Part shown: piece after piece, positions 46,860-55,901 of the stretch
Layout: the number at the start of each line of letters is the position of its first letter
Numbering within the stretch: position 1 is the stretch's first letter
NCBI RefSeq assembly: GCF_905171775.1
Contig: NC_053492.1
Location: forward strand, 56,106,004 to 56,170,003
Reading direction: 5' to 3'
Source of the DNA: Rana temporaria
Lineage: Eukaryota > Chordata > Amphibia > Anura > Ranidae
Length of the DNA stretch: 64,000 nucleotides
The notes under the pieces: model-generated
The model's database searches: none
The model's input: the letters and a program-made list of their open reading frames with translations, nothing else
What the model was told of the DNA's origin: nothing
Position numbers and translations under genes: made by a program

Positions 46860-47676
46860 TTTTGGGAATGACATTTTGATTTCTGATGTTGGTACACATG
46901 TCACATTTTTGGGGGTAAAATTATGACCATTGGGAAATACTAAATAACACACAAAATTGTGACTCATTTAAAATTTGCATCAGCAATGGTATTGTTTGTG
47001 GTTTGTGAAGACACCTGTAGGAGTTTCAGGTTAGATATTGGTGAAAAATATATTTTACCAAAACGTGAAAACATTACACATTACTAGCCTTTTTTTTTTT
47101 AAATAATAAGAAGCAACATAAAAACCCAGCAAGGACAATTTATTTTAGAGAAATAAACTGTTCATCTCAAATTAAAATGTATTTTTTGGGATGTTACACT
47201 TGTACAATTATATTAAATGGTTGAAACTTGCATTTGGCTATATAATGCTAATTTTTATGTTCGCGAACGCATGTTTGGCAAGAGTGAATTTGCGAATTTA
47301 CAATAGCGCTCGTGAAAAAAGGAATGGGAGTTAAATTGTGACAATTGTTTTTATGTCTGAGCATGTTCCCTTGTGTTGGCACATAGTCGTAGAAAGAGGG
47401 GGAATTCATCACTTCTCAGACTTTCAATGATATTTCAATTTTATACATCCAATTTTTTCAGAAGTTTAAATGCACATTAGCTTTTACATTATTATGAGGG
47501 AAATGGTAGTGGTTAACTGTTCTCATGTAAAGTTGAAATGTTCTTAACATATATAGTCCCTGATATTCTGTTTGTAATAAAAAATTTAATTTAAAAAAGC
47601 AAGTTTAGTTTATTTCCTGAATAAGCTGTATTTTTATTTCAAACATAATACTTTTGTATACACTGCATTTCGCTTT
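46860..47676. other. AT-rich intron DNA, nothing recognised
   Basis: No coding or repeat ends. A short T-run near 47090. Confidence 0.5.
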
Positions 47677-47680
47677 AACC

Positions 47681-48007
47681 ACTTGCCGACCAGCCGCCAT
47701 CGTTATACGCCGGTAGGTCGGCTCTCCTGCACGAATCGCCGGGAGCGTTCCCGTGGGTCGGGGGGACTCAATGTCCGCTGACGGCCCGTAATCTGGATTC
47801 TGCCGAGAAACTCGGTCGTGTGTACACTTTTCACCGAGGAAGCCGACGAGGAAATCGTCGGGCCAAATAGAGAACATGTTCTCTATTTCCTAGTTGTTCA
47901 ATGAGGAAAGTCGGTCCGCCGAGATCCTCGGCGGCTTCAACACAGAACTAGACGAGGAACTCGATGTGTTTGGCACGTCGAGTTCCTCGGACGTGTGTAC
48001 GGGGCCT
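47681..48007. repeat. Fused remnants: TTAACC-family start plus Harbinger-like end
   Basis: 47681-47795 begins CCACTTGCCGACCAGCC after TTAA. From about 47805 it passes into a palindromic GTGTGTACAC-type MITE (CCGAGGAACTCGACGTGCC style) that ends GGACGTGTGTACGGGGCC near 48005. Confidence 0.6.
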
Positions 48008-48163
48008 GACAGGTGACATGACAGAGATCTACTGTTCTCTAGAAGAAGCACATTAAGGTTATGGAGTGGCCTAGCCAGTCCCAAGACCTTAATCCTCTAG
48101 AAAATTTATGGAGGGAGCTAAAACTTCGAGTTGCCAAGTGACAGCCAAAAAACCTTAAGAATT

Positions 48164-48993
48164 AAGGGCCAGATTCAGAGAGAAATACGTTACGCTGCGG
48201 CAGCGTAACATATCCCATTTACGTTACACCGCCGCAGGTTTACAGCGTAAGTGCCTGATTCACAAAGCTCTTACCTGTAAACTTGTGGCGGTGTAACGTA
48301 ATTCCACTCGGCGCAAGCCCACCTAATTCAAATGGGGCCGGCACCATTAAAATTAGGCGCGTTCCCGCGCCGAACGTTCTGCGCATGCTCCGTGTTCAAA
48401 TTTCCTGACGTGCATTGAGCGAAATTACGGCGCCCCGACGTTTTTTTTTAAATGCGACGTGCGTTACGGCGTTTCGTATTCCCGGACGTCTTACGCCAAC
48501 AAAACAAAAATTAAAAACGAACGACCAAAGATAAGCCATGTTAAAGCAAGTGTAACTTTGCGATGGGTAAAAACGACTAGCGACGACGTACGGGATTGCG
48601 ACGAACGCGCGGATCTTCGTGGATCGCCGTAACTAGTCATTTGCATATTCTACGCCGACCGCAATGGCCTCACCACCTAGCGGCTGGCATAGAATTGCAT
48701 CCCTGAATGTCTAATATGAAAAGTAATGCACTTGATTTATTATTTTCTGTATATTACTAACTTGTATACTGCTGTTATAGTACAAATGTATGTACTTTTA
48801 TTGAAAATAAACTTAAATTTGAATGAAAAAAAAAGAATTGCATCCTTAAGATCCGACAGTGTAAGTCGGATCTTATGGCTATCTATGCGTAACTGATTCT
48901 ATGAATCAGTCGCAAAGTTAGGATGGCCGGAACACAGAGATACGACGGCGTATCAGGAGATACGCCGTCGTATCTCTTCTGTGAATCTGGCCC
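48164..48993. mobile_element. MITE with ~8-bp target duplication, AGGGCCAGATTC ends
   Basis: TAAGAATT occurs at 48156-48163 and 48994-49001, and the surrounding Tc1 reading frame predicts a single copy. Ends AAGGGCCAGATTCAG and (complement of right) GGGCCAGATTCACAG. An 8-bp duplication suggests hAT. It carries a small retroposed insert at 48703-48833. Confidence 0.82.
48703..48833 (+). mobile_element. 131-bp poly(A)-tailed retroposed insert
   Basis: Perfect 12-bp duplication AGAATTGCATCC at 48691-48702 and 48834-48845. The insert ends with AATAAA near 48806 and an A-run, so it is a 3' fragment copied by LINE machinery, most likely a LINE 3' UTR or a processed transcript end. No coding. Confidence 0.85.
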
Positions 48994-49064
48994 TAAGAAT
49001 TTAGAGAAGATCTGTAAAGAAGAGTGGACCAAAATTCCTCCTGAGATGTGTGCAAACCTACAAG

Positions 49065-49407
49065 CAGGGCCGATCCGCCCTATAGGCTCACTATGCAAGC
49101 CGCTTAGGGCCCCCCAAATTACTAGAGGCCCTGCTTGGTGAGAAGTCATTTTCGACCCCTCACCCCGCTTCTCAACTCTCTGGCTGCATGGGAGAAGAGG
49201 TAGGAAGTCAGCACCCCCCCCGCTTCTCACTTTAATGTATGATGTAATTTCCGACATCTTCAATGTGACTTGTTACTGTCAGCAGCGCCCCCCCCCCTTC
49301 TCAACTTTAATGTGACATGTCATTTTTGGCAGCCCCCCCCCCACTTCTCAACCTTAATGTGACATGTCATTTTGCTTAGGGCCCCAGGGACGTCAGGATC
49401 GGCACTG
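49065..49407. mobile_element. hAT-type MITE, 343 bp, 8-bp target duplication
   Basis: Ends CAGGGCCGATCC and (complement of right) CAGTGCCGATCC, flanked by CCTACAAG at 49057-49064 and 49408-49415. Contains tandem-like units of CCCCGCTTCTCA type. Inserted in the Tc1 fossil. Confidence 0.94.
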
Positions 49408-49466
49408 CCTACAAGGAACGTCTTAACTCTGTGCTTGCCAACAAGGGCTTCTCCACCAAATACTAA

Positions 49467-50009
49467 TGGCGCGTACACACGATCGTTTTTCGGCATTAAA
49501 AAAAAATGTAATTTTTTCATCATGAAAAAAAAACGACGTTTTTCCAACTTGGTCATTAAAAACGATGTTGCCCACACACCATCGTTTTGGAAAAATGATG
49601 AACAAAGCGCGGTGACGTACAACACGTACAACGGAACTCGAAAGGGGAAGTTCTATTCGCCTTTGGGCTGCTTTTAGCTGATTCCTTGTTAGCAAAAGAC
49701 GATTTGCGCTTTTTTGTCTGTTACAGCGTGATGAATGTGCTTACTTCATTATGAACGGTAGTTTTACCAGAACGAGCGCTCCCGTATCATAACTTGCTTC
49801 TGGGCATGCGCGGGTTTAAAACGTTTTTGCCCACACACGATCATTTTTTACATCACGAAAAACGACATTTTGAAAAACGACATTAAAAAATGCTGCATGC
49901 TCGAATTTTTTTTTTTTTGTCGTTTTTCAGAAGATGAAAAACGATGTGAAGCCCACGTCATTTTAAATGACGTTTTTAAATGCCGAAAAATGATCGTGTG
50001 TACGCGGCA
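49467..50009. mobile_element. Harbinger-like MITE, 543 bp, TAA duplication
   Basis: Ends TGGCGCGTACACACGATCG and (complement of right) TGCCGCGTACACACGATCA, flanked by TAA at 49464-49466 and 50010-50012. The Tc1 frame across it confirms the site. Same subfamily, in opposite orientation, as 60640-61181. Confidence 0.9.
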
Positions 50010-50351
50010 TAAGTACTGTTTTACTTCAGATACTGGATCAAATACTTATTTTACTCACTGAACTGCAACTAAATTTTTAACATTTGTATCATGTATTTTT
50101 TCTGGATTTTTGGTTTTGGTTGATATTCTATCTTTATCATTTAAAATACACCAGATACTGTGGCTCTTTCCTGAGTGGCTCTGTCACGAGTGATGTGCAG
50201 TTTCACCACCGCAGTTATTAATTCTGATCATGTCTTCTCTGCTTTTTACAGGTAAATGCCTTCTATCCATCTGTACATGCTTGTCTGCTGATCATTGTGA
50301 CATATCTGCATAACTTTTGGTAAATGCCTTCTGCTGCCATATCTTTAAACT

Positions 50352-52033
50352 CAGTGGCGGCTGGTGCTCAAAATTTTTGGGGGGGCGCAAACGAAAAAAA
50401 AAAAATTGCAGCCTCACTGTGCCCATCACATGCAGCCACTGTGCCATCAAACGCAGCCACTGTGCCATGCCACCAAATGCAGCCACTGTGCCATCAATTG
50501 TCACCACTGTGCCATGCCATCAAACGCAGCCACTGTGCCATCAATTGTCACCACTGTGCCATGCCATCAAACGCAGCCACTGTGCCATCAATTGTCACCA
50601 CTGTGCCATGCCATCAAACGCAGCCACTGTGCCATCAATTGTCACCACTGTGCCATGCCATCAAACGCAGCCACTGTGCCATCAATTGTCACCACTGTGC
50701 CATGCCATCAAACGCAACCACTGTGCCATCAATTGTCACCACTGTGCCATGCCATCAAACGCAGCCACTGTGCCATCAATTGTCACCACTGTGCCATGCA
50801 ACACAGCAACTGTGCCATCAATCTTCACCACTGTGCCATGCCATCAAACGCAGCCACTGTGCCATCAATTGTCACCACTGTGCCATGCCATCAAACGCAG
50901 CCACTGTGCCATCAATTGTCACCACTGTGCCATGCCATCAAATGCAACCACTGTGCCATCAATTGTCACCACTGTGCCATGCCATCAAACGCAGCCACTG
51001 TGCCATCAATTGTCACCACTGTGCCATGCAACACAGCAACTGTGCCATCAATTGTCACCACTGTGCCATGCCATCAAACGCAGCCACTGTGCCATCAATT
51101 GTCACCACTGTGCCATACCATCAAACACAGTCACTGTGCCATCAATTGTCACCACTGTGCCATGCCATCAAACGCAGCCACTGTGCCCCTCAACTGTTGC
51201 CACTGTGCCAATTGTCACCACTGTGCCCTTTAATTGTCACCACTGTGCCCCATGATGCCACTGTGCCCATTGTCACCACTGTGCCCCATGATGCCACTGT
51301 GCCCATTGTCACCACTGTGCCCCATGATGCCACTGTGCCCATTGTCACTCACCACTGTGCCCCATGATGCCACTGTGCCAATTGTCACCTCTGTGCCCTT
51401 TGTCACCACTGTGCCCCATGATGCCACTGTGCCAATTGTCACCTCTGTGCCCTTTGTCACCACTGTGCCCCATGATGTCACTGTGCCCCTTTCCCTGTAA
51501 AAAGCACTTACCTGAGGATTCCATGTGCTCCCTCGATGTCTTCTGCCGCTGTGGTGAAGCTTCAGCCAATCAGGTTCCTGATAACCAGAATCCGGGAACC
51601 TGATTGGCTGAAACGGCCGTTTGTCTTATACAATGAGCGCAGATTGCCTGCGCTCAGAGTATAGACAGCTGAGAGCCGGAGAAAAGCCTATCAGAGCCGC
51701 TGGCTTTCATAGGCAGTTCCCCTCAGCCAACCAGCTGCCGCTATTCGGGTAACCGGCGTCCCGCATCCGGTTATCTGAATAGACCAGGTAGCGCTGGCAA
51801 CCAGCAATAACATACATTCGTGCATTTATGCACGAATGTGTGTTATTTGCGAGAGGGGGTGGCGCTGCAGCGCCCTCTATAGACGGCCGCCAGAACTGCG
51901 GCTAAAATGTCAAAATGACATTTTAGCCGAATAAAAGTTCTTAAAGGGCCCGTTTTTTTTTGTTTTTGTTTTTTGTGACTGTGGGAGGGGGGGGGGGCGG
52001 CGCCCGTGCGTCCCTATGGACGGGCCGCCACTG
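50352..52033. mobile_element. hAT-type element, 1.68 kb, with minisatellite
   Basis: Ends CAGTGGCGGCTGG and (complement of right) CAGTGGCGGCCCG, flanked by TTTAAACT at 50344-50351 and 52034-52041. There is no transposase. The left half is a tandem array, and the right half includes a hairpin at 51562-51611 (AGCCAATCAGGTTCC and its complement). Confidence 0.93.
50429..51490. repeat. 47-bp minisatellite grading into shorter units
   Basis: About 16 units of 47 bp (GCCATCAATTGTCACCACTG, TGCCATGCCATCAAACGCA...) to about 51180, then shorter CACTGTGCCCCATGATGC-type units to 51490. Because 47 is not a multiple of 3 and no unit makes a stop, all three plus-strand frames stay open for 290-347 codons. 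These are not genes. Confidence 0.95.
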
Positions 52034-52223
52034 TTTAAACTTCTATATTTAATTTCCCTGAATAAGTGAGTGTGTGTGAGGTTGTAAGAATCTGAAAAAA
52101 CAAAAAAAGACAATAGATGTAGTATGGCCTGTCTCCTGAGTACAGTTGTGGGAATAGATACAGATAGTAAGAGTATATGGGATTTTGCAACTGAACTTTA
52201 AACCACATTATGCTACTACTGAC

Positions 52224-52373
52224 CTTTGTAGGCTTTAAAAACTTTTATCAGATGTTGGCACTCTTCAGTGATATTATCTTCTAGTGTTCTCTTCCCCATC
52301 CCGAAATCTCGCAGTGTAGAAAGAGTGAATCGTCTCATGGCTTTCCAGTTATCACCATTAGAAAATATAAGAC
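52224..52373 (-). CDS. CYP2-type P450, exon 3 (helix C)
   Basis: This 150-bp exon, the exact CYP2 exon 3 length, follows a TTCTTTAG acceptor in phase 1 and ends KAYK plus a G before a GTCAGT donor. It encodes GLIFSNGDNWKAMRRF, including the helix C W-x-x-x-R that contacts a haem propionate, followed by TLSTLRDFGMGKRTLE. It is the rightmost exon visible. I searched the DNA to the right for exon 2 (expected 163 bp) and found none, so exons 1 and 2 should lie beyond position 64000, past the Ngaro-type insertion. Confidence 0.95.
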
Positions 52374-53059
52374 CTAAAGAAAAAATAAAATAACACATAC
52401 AGTATCAATCTAAAGGGCAACTCCAGGCAACAGGTGGACTGCCTAAATCTCAGCTCAAGGTTTTTTTTTTTTTTTACTACTGTAATGTAGTCAGGCGCTA
52501 TAAATGGCAATACGTGTAGGCATCTTTTTTTATTTACTGTATCATTTTACTGTAGCAGGGGGTTAAAATGAAACTCAAAAGAGCTTTTCTAATCATCAGC
52601 ACTCATGTTTCCAGCACAGTGCTGTTGATTTCCAGCTTGCTGCCAGCACAGGGCATCTTAGCCCTTGCTGCAGTACAGATATAAAAAAAACAAAAACACA
52701 TGTGCAGCCACTCTGCCTTATGTTGGAGTGTCTAAATTTAGTTCTGTGTGGCTGCAATCAGCCAGTGCCAATGTGTAGTCTGTGTCTTGTACAGCTTCCC
52801 CTAAGTTCAGCCTGATTGTCAGTTTTACCTTCTGTGGCATTGTCACCTCTGGTATTAGTATGAGATCACACAGTAGGTCTGGATTATGAATATTCATGCC
52901 TTTTACCAGTCCACCAACAGGAATTTCATGTGTCAGTGGTGCGGTGCATTATGGGAAAAGGAATAAATATTTGGGGCTGACTGAAGCAAGCTCTCTTCCT
53001 CCCTGGCTCTGGCCTGGGGAGGATGCATGTGATGTATTTGCCGCTTAAAGCCCAATACA
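52374..53059. other. Intron 2 DNA, nothing recognised
   Basis: Sequence upstream of exon 3 in gene order. CYP2 exon 2 was looked for and not found. Confidence 0.5.
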
Positions 53060-53522
53060 TGACATGTTAAGGACCGATCTTAGTGTCCACTTAATACCTT
53101 AAACCCCCATGTTACCACCCCCTTTCGTACCACCCTGTTAACCCCAATAATGACAAAGACCACGTTGTGGAGTAAAATTGGCCTTCAGGCCTTATTTATT
53201 AAACCAATAATCTTACATAAATAACTGTATTAAATAACTCTTAAATACTATATAACCCTATCAACAACCCCCTGGTGGTCAAAAGGACCACCCCTCTCGA
53301 ACTTGGACACTGGGACAAATACTTCTAAACTAGGCCTCAGCCGCAAGACACCGACTCGGAGGCAGTGTAACCGTCCTCAGTGACCTTAACCCTTTAACCC
53401 CTTCCTGGTTAACACCCGCCAACCACAAGGTACACCATAACCTCCCATACCACGTATGGGTACAACTTTAACTTACCCCAACTAGCCAGACTTTTAGTCT
53501 TACCGAGACCCAAAAACACGCC
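53060..53522 (-). repeat. Split direct repeat B2 (outer)
   Basis: 463 bp, nearly identical to 53741-54203. The plus-strand start TGACATGTTAAGGACCGATC is shared. Confidence 0.95.
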
Positions 53523-53557
53523 CCACTAGCCTGCCTAAAACTAGGGAGGGTGGGTGG

Positions 53558-53740
53558 GAAGCTTTCCCTCTGCTGTAAAATGGAGGAGTGACCCACGTCA
53601 CTTCCTCCACGTCTATCCTTCTGCCGACCACGCCCCCTCTGCCCGGCCAGCCCATCCCCTACTTCCCCCTGACCAATCTGCACTAACGGTCCCACCCTGT
53701 CATGCGGCCCTTCCCCCACTGCGTTGCTCCGTGCCTTTCT
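53558..53740 (-). repeat. Split direct repeat A2 (inner)
   Basis: 183 bp matching 59303-59485 with no difference that I noticed. Directly abuts B1. Confidence 0.95.
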
Positions 53741-54203
53741 TGACATGTTAAGGACCGATCTTAGTGTCCACTTAATACCTAAAACCCCCATGTTACCACC
53801 CCCTTTCGTACCACCCTGTTAACCCCAATAATGCCAAAGACCACGTTGTGGAGTAAAATTGGCCTTCAGGCCTTATTTATTAAACCAATAATCTTACATA
53901 AATAACTGTATTAAATAACTCTTAAATACTATATAACCCTATCAACAACCCCCTGGTGGTCAAAAGGACCACCCCTCTCGAACTTGGACACTGGGACAAA
54001 TACTTCTAAACTAGGCCTCAGCCGCAAGACACCGACTCGGAGGCAGTGTAACCGTCCTCAGTGACCTTAACCCTTTAACCCCTTCCTGGTTAACACCCGC
54101 CAACCACAAGGTACACCATAACCTCCCATACCACGTATGGGTACAACTTTAACTTACCCCAACTAGCCAGACTTTTAGTCTTACCGAGACCCAAAAACAC
54201 GCC
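53741..54203 (-). repeat. Split direct repeat B1 (inner)
   Basis: 463 bp. Differs from B2 at about two positions (for example near 53780 and 53832). Confidence 0.95.
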
Positions 54204-54224
54204 ACCGCTCACAAGGATAAAGCC

Positions 54225-54820
54225 TTACCCTTGCGAGCACCTCCACACCCTCAGGGCCCTCTGGATTCCCTCCTGCAGCCCTAGCACCCATAGGGCGATG
54301 CCCACCTCGTTGAGATGGACCCCGTCCCTACGCAGAAAACGCCATGTCTCAACTTCCAACTCTCTATGTCTCACCACCACTCCACCATTGCGCATAAAGA
54401 ACCTCCCCACCTCCTTGTTCACTTTAACCCGCGCCTTGTTGACCTTCTCCACCGACCAGGCCCATCTCCACGCTGTTCGTCCCACCATCTCCGACCAGAC
54501 AATAATCATGTCTGGAAACAACGAGCGCAACCTAAGAAAATCATACTTTATGTCCCGGATTAGCTGATGCATGGACCTAGAACCCATGTCGTTCCCGCCT
54601 GCATGGAGTACCAGGACGTCCGGAGCCCTATCTAAACGCACGAACTTCTGTACCTCCGGCATGACCCTGCTCCACACCAACCCCGGGAACCCAATCCACC
54701 TGACCAGGGCTTCTTGAAAAGGGATGCCCAGTTGCCTGCCGTTCGGCCGACCATCCACCTGTCTGGCCCCCCAATGCACGTATGAGTGACCTAGTATCCA
54801 TACCAGGCAAGGCTCACCAC
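54225..54820 (-). CDS. SGNH/GDSL-type hydrolase reading frame of the Ngaro element
   Basis: The open stretch (in frame from 54830) reads GGEPCLVWILGHSYVHWGAR... and ends RVWRCSQG. The four SGNH hydrolase blocks are visible: Ser in GHSYV, Gly after GFPG, Asn in HAGGNDMG and Asp-x-x-His in RRDGVHLNEVG. Such enzymes cleave ester bonds. SGNH-like domains have, as I recall, been reported in some Ngaro elements, but their role is unknown. The first GTG or ATG-like start (54779) lies after the catalytic serine, so a full domain needs a start further up or splicing. A CAG acceptor-like site lies at 54823-54821, and a GTAAGT donor-like site at 54927-54922 just before the recombinase stop. Joining them would leave the wrong frame in this copy. 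Confidence 0.8.
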
Positions 54821-54923
54821 CTGAAAAACATCAAGTAAAACACATATAACTTCTAACAGCAATCCCCATTCCCACTCTCACTGTGTAGAACAACTGCCCC
54901 CAGATAACTCCCCTGCCCTAAAC

Positions 54924-55901
54924 TTACTCAAGCATCAAATGAGGGCGGATGTAGATCCTGAACCTCTCCGAATCCCACCGCCCAATCTTTTTCACCACGT
55001 CCGCAGCCAAACCGGCCCGGGCGGCCTCGGTAGCCGCCCCGATCCGGAACGAATGCGCCGAATAATCCTTCGGGTCATACCCTGCGTCTTTCAAACATCT
55101 CCGGAAAACCGCCACGAACTGAAACTTCGACAATGCTGACCCATCTTGATGCATTAGGAAGGACCCTGCCGCCCCAGGACGCATGGATCGAAACGATTCC
55201 ACCGCCCACACTGGACAAATTGCCGCTCCCGGAACCCTGAACAACTGTAGCCGCATTCCTTTCCCCCTTTGGTCCGTCTTAGACCTACGCACCCAGATTC
55301 CTAGACTTCCCCCGGATAGTTCCACATCTTGAATCAGCAAACCACCCTGCACCCCTCGCGAGGAACTGACCAGTTCACTCACCCTCAATGCACCGAAAAA
55401 GGCCAGTGCAAAAGCTGCCTTGAAAAGTGCACACTCGTATGCCGTTGAACACACCGCCGGTAAACGCAGAAAAAGGTTCTGAAGCATCCCAAACGACACC
55501 GGCCGGCGGCAATCAGCCGCCTTCCTGCCCTTCCTATACCCTTTCACCGTCTGCCTCACCCAAAATTCCTTTGTGCAATCCGTCACCCCGTGCCACTTAA
55601 AGAAAAACGTCAAGCCTGCCAACACCCGATCGATCGCTGACACCGACACCCCCTGCTCCATTTTCAACGTGAGAAAATAGAGGACAGCGATGCCTGCCTC
55701 TTGCCCCACCGGGGAGATACCCAGTCCTAACGCCAGCTCCACCCATTCTCGCCATACCTTGGAGTAGGCCGACCATGTCGCCTTGCTCACCGACCGCTGG
55801 ATCCACCCTGCTGCGCTGTGAAAACAATGTCCCACATCCAGGCGGGACAGGGGACTCCGTGTTGCTCCGCTGCTGGTGCCAACTCCCGGAACCTGTCCCA
55901 C
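54924..55901 (-). CDS. Tyrosine recombinase of the Ngaro element
   Basis: A 325-codon frame. The N-terminal SAM-like part (WSAYSKVWREWVELALGLG) binds DNA. The catalytic domain has the first Arg in FFGALRVSELV, the Lys-like RRSKTDQRG, the His-x-x-Arg box in AHSFRIGAAT, a further GRWDSERF, and the nucleophile Tyr in RIYIRP close to the C-terminus. It would join the circular or linear cDNA to the genome through a covalent phosphotyrosine intermediate. The first 115 bp overlap the 3' end of the RT-RNase H frame in another frame, a compact arrangement usual for DIRS-order elements. No stops, and all catalytic residues seem present, so the enzyme may be active. Confidence 0.93.
   Translation of the reverse strand: MGQVPGVGTSSGATRSPLSRLDVGHCFHSAAGWIQRSVSKATWSAYSKVWREWVELALGLGISPVGQEAGIAVLYFLTLKMEQGVSVSAIDRVLAGLTFFFKWHGVTDCTKEFWVRQTVKGYRKGRKAADCRRPVSFGMLQNLFLRLPAVCSTAYECALFKAAFALAFFGALRVSELVSSSRGVQGGLLIQDVELSGGSLGIWVRRSKTDQRGKGMRLQLFRVPGAAICPVWAVESFRSMRPGAAGSFLMHQDGSALSKFQFVAVFRRCLKDAGYDPKDYSAHSFRIGAATEAARAGLAADVVKKIGRWDSERFRIYIRPHLMLE

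Larger units (their letters stand above)
48008..50155 (+). pseudogene. Tc1 transposon fossil hosting nested insertions
   Basis: Pieces at 48008-48163, 48994-49064, 49408-49466 and 50010-50155 join into the 3' third of a Tc1-like element. Translated, they give KKHIKVMEWPSQSQDLNPLE (third catalytic Glu), then NLEKICKEEWTKIPPEMCAN, then ERLNSVLANKGFSTKY and a stop, followed by 3' inverted-repeat sequence with ATACTGGATCAAATACTTAT. At least one internal stop follows LRVAK. The first two catalytic Asp regions are absent. Three MITEs interrupt it. Confidence 0.85.
3454..52373 (-). other. Partial CYP2-family cytochrome P450 gene (exons 3-8)
   Basis: Six exons on the minus strand read as one uninterrupted P450 chain of about 319 residues from before helix C to just before the haem loop. 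CYP2 enzymes are haem monooxygenases, normally anchored in the endoplasmic reticulum, that use NADPH-P450 reductase electrons to oxidise lipids and xenobiotics. Exon sizes and phases match the conserved CYP2 nine-exon plan. Intron lengths in gene order are about 12.96, 15.43, 9.36, 2.15 and 8.07 kb, all loaded with mobile elements. Exons 1, 2 and 9 are not in the window, so neither the membrane anchor nor the haem cysteine can be checked. Residue style resembles fish and amphibian CYP2K-type proteins, but the subfamily is my judgement. Confidence 0.93.

Noticed and set aside
50317..51367. Long Cys/His-rich open frames resembling zinc-finger proteins
   Set aside because: They are translations of a 47-bp minisatellite in three frames. 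The Cys/His spacing is set by the repeat, not by a fold.
50429..51490. Possible CRISPR-like array
   Set aside because: Units are directly tandem with no unique spacers, in a vertebrate hAT element. It is a minisatellite.
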